DNA from: Chloroflexota bacterium
Lineage (GTDB): Bacteria > Chloroflexota > Dehalococcoidia > GIF9 > UBA5620
Reading direction: 5' to 3'
Assembly (NCBI GenBank): GCA_026389735.1
Contig: JAPLHH010000108.1
Span: forward strand, 1 to 13,138
Length of the DNA: 13,138 nucleotides
The stretch's first letter is position 1; each line of letters begins with the position of its first letter. The position numbers were made by a program, and so were the translations under genes. The notes beneath the pieces were generated by a model. That model ran no database searches. It saw only the letters and a list, made by a program, of their open reading frames with translations, and was not told where the DNA came from. This document shows positions 1 through 6,358 of this stretch, piece by piece.

Positions 1-211
1 ATTGGATAAAGCAGCCACTGACTACAGCAAGGCAATTGAGCTTGCCCCCAGCTACGCCATGGCTTATTACAATCGGGGAATTGTGTACGACAACATGGGA
101 CAAGCTGATTTGGCTCTCGCCGACCTGAATAAGACTATAGAGCTATCAGATGACGCCGACCTGACTGCGGCAGCCAGGGAACGTATATCAGAGATCCAGC
201 GCCGAAAGTAG
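1..211 (+). CDS. TPR-repeat protein, C-terminal fragment (5' cut by window edge)
   Basis: Only the last 69 or so codons are visible. The frame is open to the left edge, so the TTG at position 2 is an internal Leu and not a start. The visible part holds the second helix of one tetratricopeptide repeat (residues about 1-17, ending in AIELAPSYA) and one full TPR (about 18-51, with YYNRGIVYDNMGQADLALADL). The spacing of Tyr/Asn/Gly, Ala and Leu is typical of the 34-residue unit. A capping helix (DLTAAARERISEIQ) and the basic tail QRRK follow. TPR arrays are protein-protein interaction scaffolds, and nothing here tells the partner or location. The gene ends TAG and converges on the hydrolase gene across a repeat-filled gap. 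Confidence 0.85.
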   Translation, partial: LDKAATDYSKAIELAPSYAMAYYNRGIVYDNMGQADLALADLNKTIELSDDADLTAAARERISEIQRRK

Positions 212-495
212 TACGAGGCTAAACCCTCGCCACCACTGACCTGTCATCTCTAATGCTCTTTGTCATTCTGAGTTTGTCATCATGAGGGAGTCCTCGCTAT
301 CTGTCATTCTGAGGAGCGAAGCGACGAAGAATCTAGCGAATAATCTCTCAATCCTCAGGATAAACTCCGCGACCGAAGAATCTAACCAAAATAAAGTCTG
401 TGAAGAGCTGCGGTTCTTCGCTACGCTCAGAATGACAAAAAACGACCAATTCAGGGCACAAAATGACTACCTCGAGAAATTTTGATTTTTGGCTT
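212..495. other. Gene-free convergent intergenic region filled by small repeats
   Basis: These 284 bp lie between the end of the TPR gene (+) and the end of the hydrolase gene (-). I see no credible gene. The frames that stay open here translate repeat DNA. The stretch holds an isolated TGTCATTCTGAG half-copy (261-272), a 136-bp inverted-repeat element (302-437), a degenerate internal copy CCGAAGAATCT near 373-383, and the start of an A/T-rich TTTTGATTTT repeat (477-510) that runs into the hydrolase stop codon. No clear intrinsic terminator with a T-run is visible, but the inverted repeat could fold and end transcription from both sides. Confidence 0.7.
302..437. repeat. Inverted-repeat mini-element, TGTCATTCTGAG/GCGAAG family
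   Basis: The left arm 302-334 (TGTCATTCTGAG, then GCGAAGCGA and GAAGAATCT) is matched by the reverse complement of 414-437 (TGTCATTCTGAG CGTAGCGAAGAA). The two arms agree along about 24 bases apart from a short internal insertion in the left arm. The middle carries another degenerate GCGACCGAAGAATCT copy (368-383), and a lone half-copy lies at 261-272. No coding capacity or transposase is present, so any movement would be non-autonomous. I remember similar sequences as common intergenic repeats in Chloroflexota and other environmental genomes, but I cannot confirm that here. Confidence 0.7.
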
Positions 496-510
496 CTAAC
501 TTTTGATTTT
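477..510. repeat. A/T-rich TTTTGATTTTTGG...CTTTTGATTTT repeat arm
   Basis: A short direct repeat of TTTTGATTTT occurs at both ends of the stretch (479-490 and 501-510). On the minus strand it reads AAAATCAAAAGTTAG then AAAAATCAAAATTT. It resembles the A-rich arm at 7562-7608 (AAAAATCAAA, AAATCAAAAGTCAAAAGT). It overlaps the last codons and stop of the hydrolase gene, so it is both coding and repeat-like. Confidence 0.45.
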
Positions 511-1164
511 ATCCTCAAAGAAGGCGGTTACCTTCTCTGCCAGCACTGCCTCATATCCCAACCAGAAATGGTCAGCCCCAGAGATAAGTTCAAATTGCTT
601 CGGTTCAGCCGCCTCTCGATCCAACAACTTCGCCTGGTCAAGCGGCACAACAAAATCATTAGTGCCACAGATTATGAGCTTGGGCTTGGTGCAGCCCTTC
701 AATTGGGATGACTGTAATGGGCCAGGAGGCAGTGAAACGAGTGCTACCGCCTTGACTCTCTCGTCAGCACAGGCAGCAGGCAAAGCTACAGCGGCGCCAA
801 AGGAATAGCCCAGCAGCCCCAATCTGTTACTATCCACCGCAGGCTGGGAAACAAGCCAGCTTATGGCTGCTTTTACATCCTCTTGTTCATCAATGCCATC
901 CCCATAGCTACCCTGGCTGCCACCCACACCACGAAAGTTAAACATAAAAGCAATTGTAGACCTTTCAACCAAAGCCGAACTTACCGCCAGAATAACGTTG
1001 TTATCCATTGAACCACCATAAAGAGGATGAGGATGGCACAGCACTACTGCGGGGAAAACTCCATCGCCGTCAGGGAGATAACAAAGACCTTGAAGGGTAA
1101 GCTTACCACAGGGGAAAGATACAGCGCTTTGTCTCAGCCTTTCTTCTCCCGTTTGCTTTCCCAC
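496..1164 (-). CDS. Alpha/beta hydrolase (dienelactone hydrolase/esterase-like), 222 aa
   Basis: A single-domain serine hydrolase with no signal peptide, probably cytoplasmic. The order of motifs is that of the alpha/beta-hydrolase fold. HPHPLYGG (44-51) is the oxyanion-hole loop after strand 3, FNFRGVGGSQG (75-85) is the next conserved turn, and GYSFG (119-123) is the nucleophile elbow with Ser121. Asp170 in GTND and His199 in GADHF complete the catalytic triad. The HPHP..GG pattern is typical of the small esterases annotated as alpha/beta or CocE/DLH-like hydrolases. The substrate cannot be read from sequence. The start is GTG at 1164, inside the 3' end of rarA (31-bp overlap), with AAGG a few bases upstream, so translation is probably coupled. 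It is the last gene of the operon. The stop codon lies inside an A/T-rich repeat, and the final residues DKIKS may be repeat-derived. Confidence 0.85.
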   Translation of the reverse strand: MGKQTGEERLRQSAVSFPCGKLTLQGLCYLPDGDGVFPAVVLCHPHPLYGGSMDNNVILAVSSALVERSTIAFMFNFRGVGGSQGSYGDGIDEQEDVKAAISWLVSQPAVDSNRLGLLGYSFGAAVALPAACADERVKAVALVSLPPGPLQSSQLKGCTKPKLIICGTNDFVVPLDQAKLLDREAAEPKQFELISGADHFWLGYEAVLAEKVTAFFEDKIKS

Positions 1165-2504
1165 CAGGCCTTAAGTCTGACACGTACTTCTTTTTCGTAG
1201 CCCTGGTCACTGGGCGAATAGTAGCGCTTTCCCTTAAGTAGGTCTGGCAGGTTCTGCTGTTCAACAAAGTGGCCCGGGTAATCGTGGGCATATTTGTAAC
1301 CTTTCCCATATCCAAACTCGCGCATCAACTTGGTCACCGGATTGCGCAGGTGAAGTGGCACTGGCTCATTACGACTTCGTTCAACATCTTGCTGCACCTT
1401 GGAGTAGGCTTCATACAGAGAATTACTTTTTGGCGCCGTAGCCAGATAGGTTACTGCCTCAGCCAGAGCTAGGCTGCCTTCAGGCATGCCTATAAAGTGT
1501 ACTGCCTGTTGTGCAGCCACAGATACCATCAATGCCTGAGGGTCAGCCATGCCCACATCCTCAGAAGCAAAGCGCACCAGTCGCCGGGCAACATAAAGAG
1601 GGTCTTCCCCAGCCTCGAGCATTCGTCCCAGCCAATATATCGCCGCGTCCGGGTCGGAACCGCGTAGCGACTTATGAAGTGCCGAAATAATGTCATAATG
1701 TTGGTCGCCATCCTTGTCATAAAGCAAAGCCCTACGCTGCAGCGCTTCCTCAATAGTCTCTAGGCTAAGGCTACGATGCCCGTCAGCCTCGGACGCAGTG
1801 GCTTGAGTTGCCATCTCTAAAGCATTGAGCGCCACTCGAGCGTCGCCATTAGACATAACAACTAAATGCGCTAAAGCATCTTCAGACAGCTCTACCTTCA
1901 ATTTCCCCAGCCCCCTGTCTTCGTCCTTAATAGCTCGTTCGACGATAAGACGAACCTCTTCATCAGTTAATGAATTCAGGGTAAACACCCGGCATCTGGA
2001 GAGCAGGGCGGAGATAACCTCAAAGGAAGGATTCTCTGTGGTAGCACCGATGAGGATTACCACACCATTTTCCACGTATGGTAATATGGAATCTTGCTGA
2101 GTTTTATTAAATCGGTGAATTTCATCGATAAACATGACAGTCCGTTGTCCTGAAAGCTTACGCCTGCGCCTTGCCTCGTCCACAATGCGGCGCAAATCAG
2201 CTACACCAGCACTGACAGCGCTCAGCGGGCTAAAATGCGACTTGGTAACATTGGCTATAACATAAGCCAAAGTTGTCTTGCCGTTGCCCGGTGGCCCCCA
2301 AAGAATCATCGAAGGCAACTGGTCTGACTCGATGCACTTTCTCAGCACCCGCCCCTCGCCCACCAGATGCTCCTGCCCCACGAACTCGGCAAGACTGCGC
2401 GGTCGCATTCTGGCTGCCAAAGGTACATCGTGAAGCAACCCCTCGTCCTCCACAGACACTTCCTCCCCCTTCGCTTCCAACTTACCCAAGTCGAAAAGAG
2501 TCAT
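1134..2504 (-). CDS. rarA: RarA/MgsA replication-associated recombination AAA+ ATPase, 456 aa
   Basis: RarA (MgsA; eukaryotic WRNIP1) is a tetrameric DNA-dependent ATPase related to clamp-loader subunits. It acts at stalled replication forks. Visible motifs: a conserved N-terminal block LAARMRPRSLAEFVGQ (29-44); Walker A GPPGNGKTT (70-78); Walker B FIDEIHRF (125-132); sensor 1 GATTENPSF (153-161); arginine-finger region LLSRCRVF (167-174). The C-terminal half contains the family's tetramerisation region, with ALHKSLRGSDPDAAIYWL, ARRLVRFASEDVG and a late HLRN.PVTKLM segment. The length matches E. coli RarA (about 447 aa). ATG at 2504 follows the TAG of the FtsZ-like gene by one base, and a GGGAGGAG run lies upstream at a rather long spacing, so coupling is likely. 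The extreme N-terminus MTLFDLG resembles a clamp-binding LF motif, but that is only a suggestion. Confidence 0.96.
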   Translation of the reverse strand: MTLFDLGKLEAKGEEVSVEDEGLLHDVPLAARMRPRSLAEFVGQEHLVGEGRVLRKCIESDQLPSMILWGPPGNGKTTLAYVIANVTKSHFSPLSAVSAGVADLRRIVDEARRRRKLSGQRTVMFIDEIHRFNKTQQDSILPYVENGVVILIGATTENPSFEVISALLSRCRVFTLNSLTDEEVRLIVERAIKDEDRGLGKLKVELSEDALAHLVVMSNGDARVALNALEMATQATASEADGHRSLSLETIEEALQRRALLYDKDGDQHYDIISALHKSLRGSDPDAAIYWLGRMLEAGEDPLYVARRLVRFASEDVGMADPQALMVSVAAQQAVHFIGMPEGSLALAEAVTYLATAPKSNSLYEAYSKVQQDVERSRNEPVPLHLRNPVTKLMREFGYGKGYKYAHDYPGHFVEQQNLPDLLKGKRYYSPSDQGYEKEVRVRLKAWWESKREKKG

Positions 2505-2505
2505 G

Positions 2506-3615
2506 CTAACCCGTCTTCTCCTCCCTCCCCACCACCTGAGCTAGCTTGGCTGCTCTGTCGTAATAGTTCTTAATCCTATCCACGTAAACCAATTCTGATA
2601 TTATCACAGTGACTTTGGTAAAACCTTTGGCCCCATAGAAACTACCATCTCTCATTTCAGCATTGGGCGCCAAGTCTCGCAAGCGATTACCTAAAACCTT
2701 AATCATATCGACATTGGCTTTTCCAGCCGGCGCCGAAAGAAGATACAAAGCTCTGCCGGCATCTTCCAATTTGCAATCAACCGACAATCGCATCAAAGCC
2801 AAGTTCATCGCTTCCATAACTTTGAGCGTCTCTGAGCTCTTCTCCTCAAAGCCTGGTGCTCTTCTCCACGGAAATATTGATGATGACAATTGCGCCTTGC
2901 CCACGCCTATCGCCGTCCAACTAACTATAGTCTGCAATATATCACCAGCATCGAGCATTTTGCCGATAACATCTTTCGAACCAGCCATCTCACCCGCACA
3001 AAGAAGGTCATAGAACGGAAGGACCAACTCTCTATTCAAACTGCCCATCTTCTGGGGTGGTGGTATATTCCCTAGCATTCCCAAACCCCCATTATCCGCC
3101 AAAATCACGGCATCAGCTATCTTATCGATAGCCTTGAGACATATAGCTGTATTATGAACACGCTGCGGGTCATCTAGCTCAGAGTCAAAGGGTAAAACAA
3201 GAAGCACATAGACCGGCTTATCTACGTGGCGTTCCTTGAGCAACTGCGCCAGTACCGGAACTCCTCCCGAACCAAGGCTCCCAGCGGCACCGGCGACAAA
3301 CAGAAAGGCATCCGTATTGACAAAAGCACCAAGCCTCATGGCTAACGTCACCCGCTCGCTTTCCTGGCGCATTAATCTAACACCAGCTTCAGTCGACTTA
3401 TCACCAAGCTCAACAGAACCACGAATCAACACAGGTTTCAACCACTCCCATCCAGGTTTGGTTAATTCACCTAAAAGGGCTTGATCATTATTAACCGCAT
3501 AGGCGCATGCAATTATGTTGACATGCCGCTCAGTTCTTGCCATCTTATTTAATTCGGCGAACTCGCGAGCCACCTTACAACCACAATCTCCAACACCGAT
3601 AACCATCAATTTCAT
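2506..3615 (-). CDS. Divergent FtsZ/tubulin-superfamily GTPase-like protein, 369 aa
   Basis: The N-terminus VIGVGDCGCKVAREF (5-19) resembles the FtsZ/tubulin G-rich nucleotide loop. Residues 108-123 (AGAAGSLGSGGVPVLA) align without gaps to the FtsZ signature AGMGGGTGTGAAPVVA, so the GGGTGTG core is here AGSLGSG (111-117), with Thr changed to Leu. ILADNGGL (171-178) fits the Asn-containing guanine-contact segment. LDAGDILQTI (221-230) fits the T7 synergy loop, keeping Asp222 and Asp225, where polymers normally catalyse GTP hydrolysis across the subunit interface. Its length is close to the FtsZ core plus C-terminal domain. It lacks the typical FtsZ C-terminal FtsA/ZipA-binding peptide and ends EEKTG. 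I infer a non-canonical tubulin-like (CetZ/FtsZ-like) protein, not the division FtsZ. An ATG start with AAGGAG 12 bases upstream is good. It sits between amrA and rarA in one operon. Confidence 0.75.
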   Translation of the reverse strand: MKLMVIGVGDCGCKVAREFAELNKMARTERHVNIIACAYAVNNDQALLGELTKPGWEWLKPVLIRGSVELGDKSTEAGVRLMRQESERVTLAMRLGAFVNTDAFLFVAGAAGSLGSGGVPVLAQLLKERHVDKPVYVLLVLPFDSELDDPQRVHNTAICLKAIDKIADAVILADNGGLGMLGNIPPPQKMGSLNRELVLPFYDLLCAGEMAGSKDVIGKMLDAGDILQTIVSWTAIGVGKAQLSSSIFPWRRAPGFEEKSSETLKVMEAMNLALMRLSVDCKLEDAGRALYLLSAPAGKANVDMIKVLGNRLRDLAPNAEMRDGSFYGAKGFTKVTVIISELVYVDRIKNYYDRAAKLAQVVGREEKTG

Positions 3616-3638
3616 AGTACTTTTATCTCCTTGCCAAA

Positions 3639-3667
3639 AAACTAACAGATATATACCTTTATGTCAA
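3639..3667 (-). promoter_or_regulatory. Possible internal sigma70-like promoter before the FtsZ-like gene
   Basis: On the minus strand a perfect TTGACA (3662-3667) overlaps the amrA stop codon. A 17-bp spacer leads to TAGTTT (3639-3644), only 3 of 6 matches to TATAAT. The -35 is convincing and the -10 is poor, so this may be chance. If active, it would let the FtsZ-like gene, rarA and the hydrolase be expressed apart from the amr genes. Confidence 0.25.
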
Positions 3668-4179
3668 ATAAATCTTTTTACTCTAAAACGATACAATTCT
3701 ATCGGCTCTTCGGCTGATATGCCAGCCTTAGCTCGGCAAATTCCGATTTGCTCCTCAACGCTGTCCACATTTTTGAGATTAGGCAGCAATAGCCCGCGCC
3801 TGAAACCGCATTCCACAATTACACCATATTCCTTTGGGTCAAGCTGGTCAACGCTTCGCACCGGCTCCGGTTCAGTAAGAACATCCACGCTGTATTCAAG
3901 GTCATCCAACTCAGAAGCTTCAACCGGCGTAAACCGAGGGTCTTGCGTAGCTGAACTTATGGCATTGGCTACGATTTCCTCAGCTATGTTCCGCCTTGTT
4001 GGCATAAAAGTACCGATGCAACCCCTCAACTCACCACGTTTCTTAATAGACACAAAAACTCCAGCCCTCCCCTTCATCTCGACAGTAAGCTTCTTTGGCC
4101 TGAGCACTTTGCCATGGCAAACATAGTTTTCCACTGCCTCTTTGGCTAACTTCACTATCGGATGAAGCTGCTTTGCCAT
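3664..4179 (-). CDS. amrA: AMMECR1-family protein, AmmeMemoRadiSam component A, 171 aa
   Basis: A bacterial member of the AMMECR1 family, for which the human protein is linked to the AMME syndrome. The invariant LRGCIG motif is at 51-56, followed by the family's PRFTPV (81-86) and the [17 protein letters not shown] stretch (91-107) that forms the second conserved block. The length (about 170-190 aa is usual) and motif order are complete. Cys54 in the motif is kept, so the candidate active-site pocket looks intact. No biochemical role is firmly known to me. Its constant co-occurrence with MEMO and radical-SAM partners is the basis of the system name. ATG at 4179 lies 20 bp after the amrB stop with GGGGAG upstream. 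It is followed by the FtsZ-like gene after 48 bp. Confidence 0.93.
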   Translation of the reverse strand: MAKQLHPIVKLAKEAVENYVCHGKVLRPKKLTVEMKGRAGVFVSIKKRGELRGCIGTFMPTRRNIAEEIVANAISSATQDPRFTPVEASELDDLEYSVDVLTEPEPVRSVDQLDPKEYGVIVECGFRRGLLLPNLKNVDSVEEQIGICRAKAGISAEEPIELYRFRVKRFI

Positions 4180-4199
4180 GTCAGTGCATCACTCCCCGA

Positions 4200-5003
4200 C
4201 TATTTTACTATTATCCCGGCATAGCCTACTACACTGCCATAATCGCCAGATATGTCACCGCTAGTCTGATATTTGATCAATTCCGCTTTTTTAGCGCCCA
4301 ATTCTTTAGCGGCAGAGATAAGGCTAACTACCGGTGCATAACCGCACATTGATATATCAAACTTATCAACTCGTCTTAATAACTCGTCCTCATCCAAATC
4401 AAGTATGGCCTCAATAGCCTGACTATCCTTCTTCCGAGCAATTTCATGCGGCTCATAATGGGTCATGTCACTGCTGGCCAGGATTATAATCCCCTTCTTC
4501 GACTCCTTAATCGCACTGGCCAGTTCCCTGCCGATTTTCTTATATATGGCACCGCTGGCATGGGCAAGAACTATAGGCACTATCCTAACATCTGGTTTAA
4601 AATACTGCAAAAATGGCACCTGAACCTCAAGCGAGTGCTCAAATTGATGTGCCAGATGGTCTTCTTCTAAATAGCTTGAGGAGGCTAAAATTCGCTTTCC
4701 AAGCTCCGAGTTAATCTCTGTCTCACCTAAAGGCGTTTTCCACGTCCCTTTCGGCATGATACTAAAAGCCTTTCCTCGCCCGGTATGATTAGGGCCAAGA
4801 ATGACAAAGGTATCCTTGAATTTGACCCTAGATATGACCGCCGCAGCTACTGTACCCGAGTAGATATATCCGGCATGAGGCGAAACCAGTCCGATTACCT
4901 CAACTTTCTCCGCCTTGTCATCCACCATGCTTTCAATCATCCTCTTGAGCCCGTCTGATGAGCCTGGGTAAAACTGTCCGGCAGCAACTGGACTCCTAAT
5001 CAT
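4200..5003 (-). CDS. amrB: MEMO-family protein, AmmeMemoRadiSam component B, 267 aa
   Basis: MEMO proteins share the fold of class III non-haem iron extradiol dioxygenases (LigB). Visible family motifs, numbered from the ATG at 5003: RSPVAAGQFYP (3-13), SPHAGYIYSG (41-50), LGPNHTG (69-75), EHSLEVQVPFLQ (122-133), SSDMTHY (177-183), and Cys220 followed by GYAP. His43, His73 and Cys220 match the metal-binding positions of human MEMO1 (His49, His81, Cys244), so metal binding is probably kept. Start choice: the frame is open to a TTG at 5042, overlapping amrS. ATG 5003 is far better because it begins with the typical MIR.P..AGQFYP and has a GAGGAGGG Shine-Dalgarno at ideal spacing. It lies 11 bp after the amrS stop, which makes the pair tightly coupled. 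Confidence 0.94.
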   Translation of the reverse strand: MIRSPVAAGQFYPGSSDGLKRMIESMVDDKAEKVEVIGLVSPHAGYIYSGTVAAAVISRVKFKDTFVILGPNHTGRGKAFSIMPKGTWKTPLGETEINSELGKRILASSSYLEEDHLAHQFEHSLEVQVPFLQYFKPDVRIVPIVLAHASGAIYKKIGRELASAIKESKKGIIILASSDMTHYEPHEIARKKDSQAIEAILDLDEDELLRRVDKFDISMCGYAPVVSLISAAKELGAKKAELIKYQTSGDISGDYGSVVGYAGIIVK

Positions 5004-5008
5004 GGTGA

Positions 5009-5016
5009 CCCTCCTC
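5009..5016 (-). promoter_or_regulatory. Strong ribosome-binding site that fixes the amrB start
   Basis: On the minus strand GAGGAGGG precedes ATG 5003 by five bases (TCACC). It overlaps the amrS TGA stop (5015-5017). This argues against the longer TTG start at 5042 and suggests ribosomes finishing amrS reinitiate on amrB. Confidence 0.8.
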
Positions 5017-6064
5017 ATAAAGCTGAGACCTGACGAGACCAACCAATCGTCTTAATATTAAGCTCAGCTCCGCAGAACTTGCATTTGGAACCGTCGACGC
5101 CCACCACCTGAACATCATAGCCAAACCTCTGAATCACCACTTTGTCGCAGGAGTAACAAACAGTGTTTTCCGTCCCGTGACCGGGGACATTGCCCAGATA
5201 GACAAAGCGCAGCCCGACTCTCTTACCAATATTGTAAGCTTTTTCTAAGGTGGATATCGGGGTCGGTGGCAAATGCACCAGGTTATGGTAGGGATAGAAT
5301 CGAGTCACGTGCCATGGCGTCAGCTCTCCCAGCTCGTCCCGCATCCAGCTAGCGATTCCGCGTAGCTGCTCATCGTCGTCATTCATCGTTGGGATTACGT
5401 TGGTCACTACCTCAACGTGCATACCCCATTTCTGCTGCGCCCGTTTAGCCACATCGAGAATACCTCGCCACCGGGGGATTTTGGCCAAGTCCCGGTATAA
5501 GACATCAGAAAAACCCTTGATATCGACCCGCCAGGCATCGAGATAAGGCCCGATGGTATCCAGGGCCTCAGGCGTTAGATAACCATTCGTCACATAACCT
5601 GTGTAAAGACCATCCTTTTTGGCCAGTTTCGCTGAATCCAGCGTATATTCAAACCATATGCTCGGCTCGTTATATGTCCAGGTGATACCACCACAATTAC
5701 GCTGCTTTGCTAACCTCACAGCTTCTTCTGGTGGTATGCGGCGTGATTCATCTGTCACCTCAGTTGGCTCCTCAACACAGGAAATCTGCCAGTTCTGGCA
5801 ATGCTTACAATGGAAATTACACCCCCAGCTGCCTAGAGACAAAGCCAGACTCCCCGGGAAAAAGTGGAACAACGGTTTTTTCTCAATAGGGTCAACGGCT
5901 ATAGAAGAGGCCTGAGCATAATTAAGGACGTGAAGAATACCGCCATCGTTTCGGCGCACCCGACAAACCCCAAACTTGCCCGGGCCGATAACACAACGCC
6001 ATTGACAGACATTGCAGCGTACCCTGGAGTCAGGAAGCTTTTCATAAAGTAACCCTTCAACCAT
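5015..6064 (-). CDS. amrS: Radical SAM protein AmrS of the AmmeMemoRadiSam system, 349 aa
   Basis: A radical S-adenosylmethionine enzyme. The [4Fe-4S]-binding CxxxCxxC is at 82-89 (Cys82, Cys86, Cys89) in GCNFHCKHCQNWQIS. An N-terminal Cys set (17, 20, 24 and 34, in CNVCQWRC and GVC) and a C-terminal CYSC/CKFC pair (303/306 and 328/331) look like extra metal or cluster sites, typical of this subfamily. GGITWTYNEPSIWFEY (125-140) and WRVDIKG (178-184) are family blocks near the SAM site. It resembles pyruvate-formate-lyase-activase-like proteins, but the Cys-rich ends and the amrB/amrA neighbours make AmrS the better call. The product of the reaction is not known to me. ATG 6064 opens the operon. 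The Shine-Dalgarno is weak (GGTG). Two TATAAT hexamers lie 24-51 bp upstream. Confidence 0.94.
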   Translation of the reverse strand: MVEGLLYEKLPDSRVRCNVCQWRCVIGPGKFGVCRVRRNDGGILHVLNYAQASSIAVDPIEKKPLFHFFPGSLALSLGSWGCNFHCKHCQNWQISCVEEPTEVTDESRRIPPEEAVRLAKQRNCGGITWTYNEPSIWFEYTLDSAKLAKKDGLYTGYVTNGYLTPEALDTIGPYLDAWRVDIKGFSDVLYRDLAKIPRWRGILDVAKRAQQKWGMHVEVVTNVIPTMNDDDEQLRGIASWMRDELGELTPWHVTRFYPYHNLVHLPPTPISTLEKAYNIGKRVGLRFVYLGNVPGHGTENTVCYSCDKVVIQRFGYDVQVVGVDGSKCKFCGAELNIKTIGWSRQVSAL

Positions 6065-6087
6065 AGGCTAAACCACACCCTATACAA

Positions 6088-6115
6088 ATTATATCACTTC
6101 AACCTGACCATTATA
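6088..6115 (-). promoter_or_regulatory. Two candidate -10 boxes upstream of amrS
   Basis: Perfect TATAAT hexamers occur on the minus strand at 6110-6115 and 6088-6093, before the amrS ATG at 6064. Neither has a convincing TTGACA at 16-18 bp, so the operon promoter is plausible here but not proved. The box at 6088 would give a leader of about 17 nt. Confidence 0.4.
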
Positions 6116-6148
6116 AGAGCGTGTTCACCCTTGCCTTCCACCCAGAAA

Positions 6149-6272
6149 CCTGAAATTCTAATATCTAAGCTCTAAACATCAAATTCAAAATACAAGTTTT
6201 CAAATGTCTTGAATTTAGAGCTTTGAATCTGTTTAGGATTTCGTATTTGGTGCTTATAATTTGGTATTCAGG
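6149..6272. repeat. A/T-rich inverted-repeat mini-element (CCTGAA...TTCAGG ends)
   Basis: The ends CCTGAA (6149-6154) and TTCAGG (6267-6272) are exact inverted repeats. Further in, the left arm TCTAAGCTCTAAACATCAAATTC agrees with the reverse complement of the right arm at about 16 of 23 positions when aligned by eye. The element is about 124 bp and non-coding. Its right half (TTTAGGATTT, ending ATTCAGG) matches the stretch ending at 7819 upstream of coaE, so at least two members of one repeat family lie in this window. Confidence 0.6.
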
Positions 6273-6300
6273 TGGCGGCGGAGGAGCAGGCAAGAGCCAC

Positions 6301-6329
6301 TAGACAATGCTCAAAACTTAGTTTACAAT
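6301..6329 (+). promoter_or_regulatory. Sigma70-like promoter for the acyl-CoA dehydrogenase
   Basis: TAGACA (6301-6306, 5 of 6 to consensus) is separated by exactly 17 bp from TACAAT (6324-6329, 5 of 6). Transcription would start near 6336, giving a leader of about 23 nt with AAGGGGAG before the ATG at 6359. Confidence 0.6.
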
Positions 6330-6358
6330 TCCTTGGATGAAACCTAGAAGGGGAGCCA

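Larger units (their letters stand above)
6065..6358. other. Divergent intergenic region between amrS and the acyl-CoA dehydrogenase
   Basis: These 294 bp carry no gene. From left to right: the amrS promoter-like boxes (6088-6115), an A/T-rich inverted-repeat element (6149-6272), a G-rich stretch (6271-6300) with GTGGC/GCCAC ends, and a good sigma70-like promoter plus ribosome-binding site for the + strand gene (6301-6354). Confidence 0.7.

Noticed and set aside
282..485. A 67-codon + strand open frame beginning MRESSLSVILRSEATKN
   Set aside because: It is the translation of the TGTCATTCTGAG inverted-repeat element, which commonly gives spurious SEATK-type peptides.
5004..5042. Longer amrB start at the TTG at 5042, adding 13 residues and overlapping amrS
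   Set aside because: ATG 5003 has a GAGGAGGG ribosome-binding site at good spacing and gives the typical MEMO N-terminus. The extra residues resemble nothing in the family.
6272..6300. GTGGC...GCCAC hairpin before the acyl-CoA dehydrogenase promoter
   Set aside because: A 5-bp stem with a 19-nt loop is no more than expected by chance and has no supporting context.
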